Positions 1 through 12,281 of a stretch of DNA of 64,000 nucleotides are shown piece by piece. Under the pieces are notes generated by a model, which was given only the letters and a program-made list of their open reading frames with translations, was not told the origin of the DNA and ran no database searches. The translations under genes were made by a program, and so were the position numbers. How positions within the stretch are numbered: the stretch's first letter is position 1; every line of letters begins with the position of its first letter. Source of the stretch: Lasioglossum baleicum (taxonomy: Eukaryota; Arthropoda; Insecta; Hymenoptera; Halictidae). The stretch spans positions 682,001 through 746,000 of the forward strand of contig NW_027469116.1 in the NCBI RefSeq assembly GCF_051020765.1. The letters run 5' to 3'.

Positions 1-78
1 CGCTCGGCTCGACGTCGAGGTCGTCGGTAGCGACGATGGTGGCGGGGAGGTGCGCAATTGGTCTGTCATCGCCATCCT

Positions 79-100
79 CCCCCCCAACCCCCCCTCACCC
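79..100 (-). promoter_or_regulatory. C-rich run / G-quadruplex potential (in each monomer)
   Basis: The plus strand has two runs of seven C separated by AA, then TCACCC. The minus strand therefore has G3, G7 and G7 runs with short spacers, enough for a four-tract quadruplex; the plus strand could form an i-motif. About half of the monomers, those reading CATCATCCTCCC, have a shorter first run. Run length varies between copies (for example 6 to 8 C), as expected for slippage. Formation in vivo is inference. Confidence 0.5.
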
Positions 101-300
101 TTTAAAATTAATGGAAAATGTAAACCTAAACGTAGAGTCGGATTCGTAACCTCGAAGTTACAAGTCCATTCGCTCAACTATCAAGGGAGAGTAAACGCGG
201 CGACTGTGGCGGCACTCGCCGCCGAAGCGATGTCAGCGTCGCGAAGTTGGCGTTAAATTCGAACGTTTGAATCAGTTATTTTCTTTCGGGCCCTTTTCAG

Positions 301-394
301 CCCTGAACCGTGGAAGCGCCGAAATTCGGGTTTCATTTTTAACGCGGCAGCTTATACCCCTCGAGCCGTTACCGACCACTGCCGGTGGTGGTCG
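301..394 (+). other. Potential internal exon between consensus splice sites (in each monomer)
   Basis: A pyrimidine-rich tract running into TTTTCAG ends at 300, a good match to a 3' splice site. GTAAGT begins at 395, a consensus 5' splice site. The 94-nt interval (93 in monomers such as 977-1069) would be an exon if the plus strand were transcribed, with introns of about 580 nt across monomer junctions. Both sites persist in the copies read, including variants reading GGGCACTTTTCAG and GGGCCATTTTCAG. Their presence may be chance preserved by repeat homogenisation, so splicing is inference. Confidence 0.35.
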
Positions 395-395
395 G
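372..395 (+). other. Hairpin over the GTAAGT motif
   Basis: CCGACCAC and GTGGTCGG are perfect 8-bp inverted repeats with an 8-nt loop (TGCCGGTG). The 3' arm ends on the first G of GTAAGT. In monomers reading TTACGGACCAC (for example near 3757 and 7168) the two outer pairs are lost and only GACCAC/GTGGTC remains. Confidence 0.6.
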
Positions 396-588
396 TAAGT
401 TATCCTCCGCCGAGGTCGACGCGCGTTACCGATGCACACGTAAAAAATTTTCCGCGAATTTTCGCGAATTTTTCGCGCGGTAAGCCTTCGTCTCCGCGTC
501 CTCCGTCCGACAAGCCTACTCTCGCCCGCACCCGTCGACCCGTTCTCGAGCTATACGGCGACAAAGAAACTTTGATTTTTCACTAATT

Positions 589-596
589 TGACGTCA
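589..596. promoter_or_regulatory. TGACGTCA palindrome (CRE-like), one per monomer
   Basis: The 8-bp palindrome TGACGTCA is the full cAMP-response element bound by CREB/ATF bZIP proteins. It lies between TTTTTCACTAATT and TCGAGAAAGTT in nearly all monomers. It is changed to TGACATCA in a sub-lineage, at about 33858, 35216, 37921, 41240, 53409 and 61521. Binding in vivo is unproven. Confidence 0.4.
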
Positions 597-3500
597 TCGA
601 GAAAGTTACGGCCAACTGGGAATTAAAGGTATATCGCCTTTCCGAAATTTCCGGGAGCTCGTCGGGCCTTTGGCCCCGCTCGGCTCGAGGTCGAGGTCGT
701 CGGTAGCGACGATGGTGGCGGGGAGGTGCGCAATTGGTCTGTCATCGCCATCCTCCCCCCCAACCCCCCCTCACCCTTTAAAATTAATAGAAAATGTAAA
801 CCTAAACGTAGAGTCGGATTTGTAACCTCGAAGTTACAAGTCCATTCGCTCAACTATCAAGGGAGAGTAAACGCGGCGACTGTGGCGGCACTCGCCGCCG
901 ATGCGATGTCAGCGTCGCGAAGTTGGCGTTAAATTCGAACGTTTGAATCAGTTATTTTCTTTCGGGCCCTTTTCAGACCTGAACCGTGGAAGCGCCGAAA
1001 TTCGGGTTTCATTTTTAACGCGGCAGCTTATACCCCCCGAGCGTTAACGACCACTGCCGGTGGTGGTCGGTAAGTTATCCTCCGCCGAGGTCGACGCGCG
1101 TTACCGATGCACACGTAAAAAATTTTCCGCGAATTTTCGCGAATTTTTCGCGCGGTAAGCCTTCGTCTCCGCGTCCTCCGTCCGACGAACCTACTCTCGC
1201 CCGCACCCGTCGACCCGTTCTCGAGCTATACGGCGACAAAGAAACTATGATTTTTCACTAATTTGACGTCATCGAGAAAGTTACGGCCAACTGGGAATTA
1301 AAGGTATATCGCCTTTCCGAAATTTCCGGGAGCCCGTCGGGCCTTCGGCCCCGCTCGGCTCGGCTCGGCTCGAGGTCGAGGTCGTCGGTAGCGACGATGG
1401 TGGCGGGGAGGTGCGCAATTGGGCTGCCATCGCCATCATCCTCCCAACCCCCCCTCACCCTTTAAAATTAATGGAAAATGTAAACCTAAACGTAGAGTCG
1501 GATTCGTAACCTCGAAGTTACAAGTCCATTCGCTCAACTATCAAGGGAGAGTAAACGCGGCGACTGTGGCGGCACTCGCCGCCGAAGCGATGTCAGCGTC
1601 GCGAAGTTGGCGTTAAATTCGAACGTTTGAATCAGTTATTTTCTTTCGGGCCCTTTTCAGCCCTGAACCGTGGAAGCGCCGAAATTCGGGTTTACTTTTT
1701 AACGCGGCAGCTTATACCCCCCGAGCCATTACCGACCACTGCCGGTGGTGGTCGGTAAGTTATCCTCCGCCGAGGTCGACGCGCGTTACCGATGCACACG
1801 TAAAAAATTTTCCGCGAATTTTCGCGAATTTTTCGCGCGGTAAGCCTTCGTCTCCGCGTCCTCCGTCCGACAAGCCTACTCTCGCCCGCACCCGTCGACC
1901 CGTTCTCGAGCTATACGGCGACAAAGAAACTTTGATTTTTCACTAATTTGACGTCATCGAGAAAGTTACGGCCAACTGGGAATTAAAGGTATATCGCCTT
2001 TCCGAAATTTCCGGGAGCTCGTCGGGCCTTTGGCCCCGCTCGGCTCGAGGTCGAGGTCGTCGGTAGCGACGATGGTGGAGGGGAGGTGCGCAATTGGTCT
2101 GTCATCGCCATCATCCTCCCAACCCCCCCTCACCCTTTAAAATTAATGGAAAATGTAAACCTAAACGTAGAGTCGGATTCGTAACCTCGAAGTTACAAGT
2201 CCATTCGCTCAACCATCAAGGGAGAGTAAACGCGGCGACTGTGGCGGCACTCGCCGCCGATGCGAAGTCAGCGTCGCGAAATTGGCGTTAAATTCGAACG
2301 TTTGGATCAGTTATTTTCTTTCGGGCCCTTTTCAGCCCTGAACCGTGGAAGCGCCGAAATTCGGGTTTCATTTTTAACGCGGCAGCTTATACCCCCCGTG
2401 CCGTTACCGACCACTGCCGGTGGTGGTCGGTAAGTTATCCTCCGCCGAGGTCGACGCGCGTTACCGATGCACACGTAAAAACTTTTCCGCGAATTTTCGC
2501 GAATTTTTCGCGCGGTAAGCCTTCGTCTCCGCGTCCTCCGTCCGACAAGCCTACTCTCGCCCGCACCCGTCGACCCGTCCTCGAGCTATACGGCGACAAA
2601 GAAACTTTGATTTTTCACTAATTTGACGTCATCGAGAAAGTTACGGCCAACTGGGAATTAAAGGTATATCGCCTTTCCGAAATTTCCGGGAGCTCGTCGG
2701 GCCTTCGGCCCCGCTCGGCTCGAGGTCGAGGTCGTCGGTAGCGACGATGGTGGCGGGGAGGTGCGCAATTGGTCTGTCATCGCCATCCTCCCCCCCAACC
2801 CCCCCTCACCCTTTAAAATTAATAGAAAATGTAAACCTAAACGTAGAGTCGGATTTGTAACCTCGAAGTTACAAGTCCATTCGCTCAACTATCAAGGGAG
2901 AGTAAACGCGGCGACTGTGGCGGCACTCGCCGCCGATGCGATGTCAGCGTCGCGAAGTTGGCGTTAAATTCGAACGTTTGAATCAGTTATTTTCTTTCGG
3001 GCCCTTTTCAGACCTGAACCGTGGAAGCGCCGAAATTCGGGTTTCATTTTTAACGCGGCAGCTTACACCCCACGAGCGTTAACGACCACTGCCGGTGGTG
3101 GTCGGTAAGTTATCCTCCGCCGAGGTCGACGCGCGTTACCGATGCACACGTAAAAAATTTTCCGCGAATTTTCGCGAATTTTTCGCGCGGTAAGCCTTCG
3201 TCTCCGGGTCCTCCGTCCGACAAGCCTACTCTCGCCCGCACCCGTCGACCCGTTCTCGAGCTATACGGCGACAGAGAAACTTTGATTTTTCACTAATTTG
3301 ACGTCATCGAGAAAGTTACGGCCAACTGGGAATTAAAGGTATATCGCCTTCCCGAAATTTCCGGGAGCCCGTCGGGCCTTCGGCCCCGCTCGGCTCGACG
3401 TCGAGGTCGTCGGTAGCGACGATGGTGGCGGGGAGGTGCGCAATTGGTCTGTCATCGCCATCCTCCCCCCCAACCCCCCCTCACCCTTTAAAATTAATGG

Positions 3501-5491
3501 AAAATGTAAACCTAAACGTAGAGTCGGATTTGTAACCTCGAAGTTACAAGTCCATTCGCTCAACTATCAAGGGAGAGTAAACGCGGCGACTGTGGCGGCA
3601 CTCGCCGCCGATGCGATGTCAGCGTCGCGAAGTTGGCGTTAAATTCGAACGTTTGAATCAGTTATTTTCTTTCGGGCCCTTTTCAGCCCTGAACCGTGGA
3701 AGCGCCGAAATTCGGGTTTCATTTTTAACGCGGCAGCTTATACCCCCCGAGCCGTTACGGACCACTGCCGGTGGTGGTCGGTAAGTTATCCTCCGCCGAG
3801 GTCGACGCGCGTTACCGATGCACACGTAAAAAATATTCCGCGAATTTTCGCGAATTTTTCGCGCGGTAAGCCTTCGTCTCCGCGTCCTCCGTCCGACGAA
3901 CCTACTCTCGCCCGCACCCGTCGACCCGTTCTCGAGCTATACGGCGACAAAGAAACTATGATTTTTCACTAATTTGACGTCATCGAGAAAGTTACGGCCA
4001 ACTGGGAATTAAAGGTATATCGCCTTTCCGAAATTTCCGGGAGCCCGTCGGGCCTTCGGCCCCGCTCGGCTCGGCTCGGCTCGAGGTCGAGGTCGTCGGT
4101 AGCGACGATGGTGGCGGGGAGGTGCGCAATTGGGCTGTCATCGCCATCATCCTCCCAACCCCCCCTCACCCTTTAAAATTAATGGAAAATGTAAACCTAA
4201 ACGTAGAGTCGGATTCGTAACCTCGAAGTTACAAGTCCATTCGCTCAACTATCAAGGGAGAGTAAACGCGGCGACTGTGGCGGCACTCGCCGCCGAAGCG
4301 ATGTCAGCGTCGCGAAGTTGGCGTTAAATTCGAACGTTTGAATCAGTTATTTTCTTTCGGGCCCTTTTCAGCCCTGAACCGTGGAAGCGCCGAAATTCGG
4401 GTTTCATTTTTAACGCGGCAGCTTATACCCCTCGAGCCGTTACCGACCACTGCCGGTGGTGGTCGGTAAGTTATCCTCCGCCGAGGTCGACGCGCGTTAC
4501 CGATGCACACGTAAAAAATTTTCCGCGAATTTTCGCGAATTTTTCGCGCGGTAAGCCTTCGTCTCCGCGTCCTCCGTCCGACAAGCCTACTCTCGCCCGC
4601 ACCCGTCGACCCGTTCTCGAGCTATACGGCGACAAAGAAACTTTGATTTTTCACTAATTTGACGTCATCGAGAAAGTTACGGCCAACTGGGAATTAAAGG
4701 TATATCGCCTTTCCGAAATTTCCGGGAGCCCGTCGGGCCTTCGGCCCCGCTCGGCTCGGCTCGGCTCGAGGTCGAGGTCGTCGGTAGCGACGATGGTGGC
4801 GGGGAGGTGCGCAATTGGGCTGCCATCGCCATCATCCTCCCAACCCCCCCTCACCCTTTAAAATTAATGGAAAATGTAAACCTAAACGTAGAGTCGGATT
4901 TGTAACCTCGAAGTTACAAGTCCATTCGCTCAACTATCAAGGGAGAGTAAACGCGGCGACTGTGGCGGCACTCGCCGCCGATGCGATGTCAGCGTCGCGA
5001 AGTTGGCGTTAAATTCGAACGTTTGAATCAGTTATTTTCTTTCGGGCCCTTTTCAGACCTGAACCGTGGAAGCGCCGAAATTCGGGTTTCATTTTTAACG
5101 CGGCAGCTTATACCCCCCGAGCGTTAACGACCACTGCCGGTGGTGGTCGGTAAGTTATCCTCCGCCGAGGTCGACGCGCGTTACCGATGCACACGTAAAA
5201 AATTTTCCGCGAATTTTCGCGAATTTTTCGCGCGGTAAGCCTTCGTCTCCGCGTCCTCCGTCCGACGAACCTACTCTCGCCCGCACCCGTCGACCCGTTC
5301 TCGAGCTATACGGCGACAAAGAAACTATGATTTTTCACTAATTTGACGTCATCGAGAAAGTTACGGCCAACTGGGAATTAAAGGTATATCGCCTTTCCGA
5401 AATTTCCGGGAGCCCGTCGGGCCTTCGGCCCCGCTCGGCTCGGCTCGGCTCGAGGTCGAGGTCGTCGGTAGCGACGATGGTGGCGGGGAGG

Positions 5492-8200
5492 TGCGCAATT
5501 GGGCTGCCATCGCCATCATCCTCCCAACCCCCCCTCACCCTTTAAAATTAATGGAAAATGTAAACCTAAACGTAGAGTCGGATTCGTAACCTCGAAGTTA
5601 CAAGTCCATTCGCTCAACTATCAAGGGAGAGTAAACGCGGCGACTGTGGCGGCACTCGCCGCCGAAGCGATGTCAGCGTCGCGAAGTTGGCGTTAAATTC
5701 GAACGTTTGAATCAGTTATTTTCTTTCGGGCCCTTTTCAGCCCTGAACCGTGGAAGCGCCGAAATTCGGGTTTCATTTTTAACGCGGCAGCTTATACCCC
5801 CGAGCCATTACCGACCACTGCCGGTGGTGGTCGGTAAGTTATCCTCCGCCGAGGTCGACGCGCGTTACCGATGCACACGTAAAAAATTTTCCGCGAATTT
5901 TCGCGAATTTTTCGCGCGGTAAGCCTTCGTCTCCGCGTCCTCCGTCCGACAAGCCTACTCTCGCCCGCACCCGTCGACCCGTTCTCGAGCTATACGGCGA
6001 CAAAGAAACTTTGATTTTTCACTAATTTGACGTCATCGAGAAAGTTACGGCCAACTGGGAATTAAAGGTATATCGCCTTTCCGAAATTTCCGGGAGCTCG
6101 TCGGGCCTTTGGCCCCGCTCGGCTCGAGGTCGAGGTCGTCGGTAGCGACGATGGTGGAGGGGAGGTGCGCAATTGGTCTGTCATCGCCATCATCCTCCCA
6201 ACCCCCCCTCACCCTTTAAAATTAATGGAAAATGTAAACCTAAACGTAGAGTCGGATTCGTAACCTCGAAGTTACAAGTCCATTCGCTCAACCATCAAGG
6301 GAGAGTAAACGCGGCGACTGTGGCGGCACTCGCCGCCGATGCGAAGTCAGCGTCGCGAAATTGGCGTTAAATTCGAACGTCTGGATCAGTTATTTTCTTT
6401 CGGGCCCTTTTCAGCCCTGAACCGTGGAAGCGCCGAAATTCGGGTTTCATTTTTAACGCGGCAGCTTATACCCCCCGTGCCGTTACCGACCACTGCCGGT
6501 GGTGGTCGGTAAGTTATCCTCCGCCGAGGTCGACGCGCGTTACCGATGCACACGTAAAAAATTTTCCGGGAATTTTCGCGAATTTTTCGCGCGGTAAGCC
6601 TTCGTCTCCGCGTCCTCCGTCCGACGAGCCTACTCTCGCCCGCACCCGTCGACCCGTTCTCGAGCTATACGGCGACAAAGAAACTTTGATTTTTCACTAA
6701 TTTGACGTCATCGAGAAAGTTACGGCCAACTGGGAATTAAAGGTATATCGCCTTTCCGAAATTTCCGGGAGCCCGTCGGGCCTTCGGCCCCGCTCGGCTC
6801 GGCTCGGCTCGAGGTCGAGGTCGTCGGTAGCGACGATGGTGGCGGGGAGGTGCGCAATTGGTCTGTCATCGCCATCATCCTCCCAACCCCCCCTCGCCCT
6901 TTAAAATTAATGGAAAATGTAAACCTAAACGTAGAGTCGGATTCGTAACCTCGAAGTTACAAGTCCATTCGCTCAACCATCAAGGGAGAGTAAACGCGGC
7001 GACTGTGGCGGCACTCGCCGCCGATGCGAAGTCAGCGTCGCGAAATTGGCGTTAAATCCGAACGTTTGGATCAGTTATTTTCTTTCGGGCCCTTTTCAGC
7101 CCTGAACCGTGGAAGCGCCGAAATTCGGGTTTCATTTTTAACGCGGCAGCTTATACCCCCCGAGCCGTTACGGACCACTGCCGGTGGTGGTCGGTAAGTT
7201 ATCCTCCGCCGAGGTCGACGCGCGTTACCGATGCACACGTAAAAAATTTTCCGCGAATTTTCGCGAATTTTTCGCGCGGTAAGCCTTCGTCTCCGCGTCC
7301 TCCGTCCGACAAGCCTACTCTCGCCCGCACCCGTCGACCCGTCCTCGAGCTATACGGCGACAAAGAAACTTTGATTTTTCACTAATTTGACGTCATCGAG
7401 AAAGTTACGGCCAACTGGGAATTAAAGGTATATCGCCTTTCCGAAATTTCCGGGAGCTCGTCGGGCCTTCGGCCCCGCTCGGCTCGAGGTCGAGGTCGTC
7501 GGTAGCGACGATGGTGGCGGGGAGGTGCGCAATTGGTCTGTCATCGCCATCCTCCCCCCCAACCCCCCCTCACCCTTTAAAATTAATAGAAAATGTAAAC
7601 CTAAACGTAGAGTCGGATTTGTAACCTCGAAGTTACAAGTCCATTCGCTCAACTATCAAGGGAGAGTAAACGCGGCGACTGTGGCGGCACTCGCCGCCGA
7701 TGCGATGTCAGCGTCGCGAAGTTGGCGTTAAATTCGAACGTTTGAATCAGTTATTTTCTTTCGGGCCCTTTTCAGACCTGAACCGCGGAAGCGCCGAAAT
7801 TCGGGTTTCATTTTTAACGCGGCAGCTTACACCCCCCGAGCGTTAACGACCACTGCCGGTGGTGGTCGGTAAGTTATCCTCCGCCGAGGTCGACGCGCGT
7901 TACCGATGCACACGTAAAAAATTTTCCGCGAATTTTCGCGAATTTTTCGCGCGGTAAGCCTTCGTCTCCGCGTCCTCCGTCCGACAAGCCTACTCTCGCC
8001 CGCACCCGTCGACCCGTTCTCGAGCTATACGGCGACAAAGAAACTATGATTTTTCACTAATTTGACGTCATCGAGAAAGTTACGGCCAACTGGGAATTAA
8101 AGGTATATCGCCTTTCCGAAATTTCCGGGAGCTCGTCGGGCCTTTGGCCCCGCTCGGCTCGAGGTCGAGGTCGTCGGTAGCGACGATGGTGGAGGGGAGG
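5492..8200 (+). repeat. Four-monomer block repeated at 11607 and beyond
   Basis: The monomers anchored at 5492, 6166, 6851 and 7526 show the class order and near-identical spacing (674, 685, 675) of those at 11607, 12282, 12967 and 24480, once the retrotransposon and one target copy are removed from the latter. Shared class markers include GAGGGGAGG in the second unit, AACCATCAAGG in the second and third, and AATTAATAGAAAATG in the fourth. This supports a block duplication about 6.1 kb apart. Confidence 0.6.
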
Positions 8201-9559
8201 TGCGCAATTGGTCTGTCATCGCCATCATCCTCCCAACCCCCCCTCACCCTTTAAAATTAATGGAAAATGTAAACCTAAACGTAGAGTCGGATTCGTAACC
8301 TCGAAGTTACAAGTCCATTCGCTCAACCATCAAGGGAGAGTAAACGCGGCGACTGTGGCGGCACTCGCCGCCGATGCGAAGTCAGCGTCGCGAAATTGGC
8401 GTTAAATTCGAACGTTTGGATCAGTTATTTTCTTTCGGGCCCTTTTCAGCCCTGAACCGTGGAAGCGCCGAAATTCGGGTTTCATTTTTAACGCGGCAGC
8501 TTATACCCCCCGTGCCGTTACCGACCACTGCCGGTGGTGGTCGGTAAGTTATCCTCCGCCGAGGTCGACGCGCGTTACCGATGCACACGTAAAAAATTTT
8601 CCGGGAATTTTCGCGAATTTTTCACGCGGTAAGCCTTCGTCTCCGCGTCCTCCGTCCGACGAGCCTACTCTCGCCCGCACCCGTCGACCCGTTCTCGAGC
8701 TATACGGCGACAAAGAAACTTTGATTTTTCACTAATTTGACGTCATCGAGAAAGTTACGGCCAACTGGGAATTAAAGGTATATCGCCTTTCCGAAATTTC
8801 CGGGAGCCCGTCGGGCCTTCGGCCCCGCTCGGCTCGGCTCGGCTCGAGGTCGAGGTCGTCGGTAGCGACGATGGTGGCGGGGAGGTGCGCAATTGGTCTG
8901 TCATCGCCATCATCCTCCCAACCCCCCCTCACCCTTTAAAATTAATGGAAAATGTAAACCTAAACGTAGAGTCGGATTCGTAACCTCGAAGTTACAAGTC
9001 CATTCGCTCAACCATCAAGGGAGAGTAAACGCGGCGACTGTGGCGGCACTCGCCGCCGATGCGAAGTCAGCGTCGCGAAATTGGCGTTAAATCCGAACGT
9101 TTGGATCAGTTATTTTCTTTCGGGCCCTTTTCAGCCCTGAACCGTGGAAGCGCCGAAATTCGGGTTTCATTTTTAACGCGGCAGCTTACACCCCCCGAGC
9201 GTTAACGACCACTGCCGGTGGTGGTCGGTAAGTTATCCTCCGCCGAGGTCGACGCGCGTTACCGATGCACACGTAAAAAATTTTCCGCGAATTTTCGCGA
9301 ATTTTTCGCGCGGTAAGCCTTCGTCTCCGCGTCCTCCGTCCGACAAGCCTACTCTCGCCCGCACCCGTCGACCCGTTCTCGAGCTATACGGCGACAGAGA
9401 AACTTTGATTTTTCACTAATTTGACGTCATCGAGAAAGTTACGGCCAACTGGGAATTAAAGGTATATCGCCTTCCCGAAATTTCCGGGAGCCCGTCGGGC
9501 CTTCGGCCCCGCTCGGCTCGACGTCGAGGTCGTCGGTAGCGACGATGGTGGCGGGGAGG

Positions 9560-12281
9560 TGCGCAATTGGTCTGTCATCGCCATCCTCCCCCCCAACCCC
9601 CCCTCACCCTTTAAAATTAATGGAAAATGTAAACCTAAACGTAGAGTCGGATTTGTAACCTCGAAGTTACAAGTCCATTCGCTCAACTATCAAGGGAGAG
9701 TAAACGCGGCGACTGTGGCGGCACTCGCCGCCGATGCGATGTCAGCGTCGCGAAGTTGGCGTTAAATTCGAACGTTTGAATCAGTTATTTTCTTTCGGGC
9801 CCTTTTCAGCCCTAAACCGTGGAAGCGCCGAAATTCGGGTTTCATTTTTAACGCGGCAGCTTATACCCCCCGAGCCGTTACGGACCACTGCCGGTGGTGG
9901 TCGGTAAGTTATCCTCCGCCGAGGTCGACGCGCGTTACCGATGCACACGTAAAAAATATTCCGCGAATTTTCGCGAATTTTTCGCGCGGTAAGCCTTCGT
10001 CTCCGCGTCCTCCGTCCGACGAACCTACTCTCGCCCGCACCCGTCGACCCGTTCTCGAGCTATACGGCGACAAAGAAACTATGATTTTTCACTAATTTGA
10101 CGTCATCGAGAAAGTTACGTCCAACTGGGAATTAAAGGTATATCGCCTTTCCGAAATTTCCGGGAGCCCGTCGGGCCTTCGGCCCCGCTCGGCTCGGCTC
10201 GGCTCGAGGTCGAGGTCGTCGGTAGCGACGATGGTGGCGGGGAGGTGCGCAATTGGGCTGTCATCGCCATCATCCTCCCAACCCCCCCTCACCCTTTAAA
10301 ATTAATGGAAAATGTAAACCTAAACGTAGAGTCGGATTCGTAACCTCGAAGTTACAAGTCCATTCGCTCAACTATCAAGGGAGAGTAAACGCGGCGACTG
10401 TGGCGGCACTCGCCGCCGAAGCGATGTCAGCGTCGCGAAGTTGGCGTTAAATTCGAACGTTTGAATCAGTTATTTTCTTTCGGGCCCTTTTCAGCCCTGA
10501 ACCGTGGAAGCGCCGAAATTCGGGTTTCATTTTTAACGCGGCAGCTTATACCCCTCGAGCCGTTACCGACCACTGCCGGTGGTGGTCGGTAAGTTATCCT
10601 CCGCCGAGGTCGACGCGCGTTACCGATGCACACGTAAAAAATTTTCCGCGAATTTTCGCGAATTTTTCGCGCGGTAAGCCTTCGTCTCCGCGTTCTCCGT
10701 CCGACAAGCCTACTCTCGCCCGCACCCGTCGACCCGTTCTCGAGCTATACGGCGACAGAGAAACTTTGATTTTTCACTAATTTGACGTCATCGAGAAAGT
10801 TACGGCCAACTGGGAATTAAAGGTATATCGCCTTCCCGAAATTTCCGTGAGCCCGTCGGGCCTTCGGCCCCGCTCGGCTCGACGTCGAGGTCGTCGGTAG
10901 AGACGATGGTGGCGGGGAGGTGCGCAATTGGTCTGTCATCGCCATCCTCCCCCCCAACCCCCCCTCACCCTTTAAAATTAATGGAAAATGTAAACCTAAA
11001 CGTAGAGTCGGATTTGTAACCTCGAAGTTACAAGTCCATTCGCTCAACTATCAAGGGAGAGTAAACGCGGCGACTGTGGCGGCACTCGCCGCCGATGCGA
11101 TGTCAGCGTCGCGAAGTTGGCGTTAAATTCGAACGTTTGAATCAGTTATTTTCTTTCGGGCCCTTTTCAGCCCTAAACCGTGGAAGCGCCGAAATTCGGG
11201 TTTCATTTTTAACGCGGCAGCTTATACCCCCCGAGCCGTTACGGACCACTGCCGGTGGTGGTCGGTAAGTTATCCTCCGCCGAGGTCGACGCGCGTTACC
11301 GATGCACACGTAAAAAATATTCCGCGAATTTTCGCGAATTTTTCGCGCGGTAAGCCTTCGTCTCCGCGTCCTCCGTCCGACGAACCTACTCTCGCCCGCA
11401 CCCGTCGACCCGTTCTCGAGCTATACGGCGACAAAGAAACTATGATTTTTCACTAATTTGACGTCATCGAGAAAGTTACGGCCAACTGGGAATTAAAGGT
11501 ATATCGCCTTTCCGAAATTTCCGGGAGCCCGTCGGGCCTTCGGCCCCGCTCGGCTCGGCTCGGCTCGAGGTCGAGGTCGTCGGTAGCGACGATGGTGGCG
11601 GGGAGGTGCGCAATTGGGCTGCCATCGCCATCATCCTCCCAACCCCCCCTCACCCTTTAAAATTAATGGAAAATGTAAACCTAAACGTAGAGTCGGATTC
11701 GTAACCTCGAAGTTACAAGTCCATTCGCTCAACTATCAAGGGAGAGTAAACGCGGCGACTGTGGCGGCACTCGCCGCCGAAGCGATGTCAGCGTCGCGAA
11801 GTTGGCGTTAAATTCGAACGTTTGAATCAGTTATTTTCTTTCGGGCCCTTTTCAGCCCTGAACCGTGGAAGCGCCGAAATTCGGGTTTCATTTTTAACGC
11901 GGCAGCTTATACCCCCCGAGCCATTACCGACCACAGCCGGTGGTGGTCGGTAAGTCATCCTCCGCCGAGGTCGACGCGCGTTACCGATGCACACGTAAAA
12001 AATTTTCCGCGAATTTTCGCGAATTTTTCGCGCGGTAAGCCTTCGTCTCCGCGTCCTCCGTCCGACAAGCCTACTCTCGCCCGCACCCGTCGACCCGTTC
12101 TCGAGCTATACGGCGACAAAGAAACTTTGATTTTTCACTAATTTGACGTCATCGAGAAAGTTACGGCCAACTGGGAATTAAAGGTATATCGCCTTTCCGA
12201 AATTTCCGGGAGCTCGTCGGGCCTTTGGCCCCGCTCGGCTCGAGGTCGAGGTCGTCGGTAGCGACGATGGTGGAGGGGAGG
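9560..12281 (+). repeat. Duplicated satellite dimer (2 x 1,361 bp)
   Basis: Units 9560-10920 and 10921-12281 each hold a short monomer followed by a long one. They share variants that are rare elsewhere: CCCTAAACC in place of CCCTGAACC near 9811 and 11171, and AAAAAATATT in place of AAAAAATTTT near 9950 and 11310. A local two-monomer duplication by unequal exchange is the simplest explanation. Confidence 0.7.

Larger units (their letters stand above)
51..726 (+). repeat. Representative satellite monomer, short class (676 bp)
   Basis: First full repeat unit, used here as the map for all others. In order: a C-rich run at 79-100; TTTAAAATTAATGG; direct CGCC/GGCG-rich stretch near 200-230; the near-palindrome ATTCGAACGTTTGAAT; a pyrimidine tract ending in TTTTCAG at 300; GTAAGT at 395-400, preceded by an 8-bp hairpin; an A6T4 tract at 442-451 followed by two CGCGAATTTT direct repeats; TGACGTCA at 589-596; the 5-bp stem GGGCC/GGCCC with a 3-nt loop; then CTCGG and CTCGAGGTCGAGG. 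A-tracts and palindromes are common in satellites, but no known satellite family is recognised here. Confidence 0.9.
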
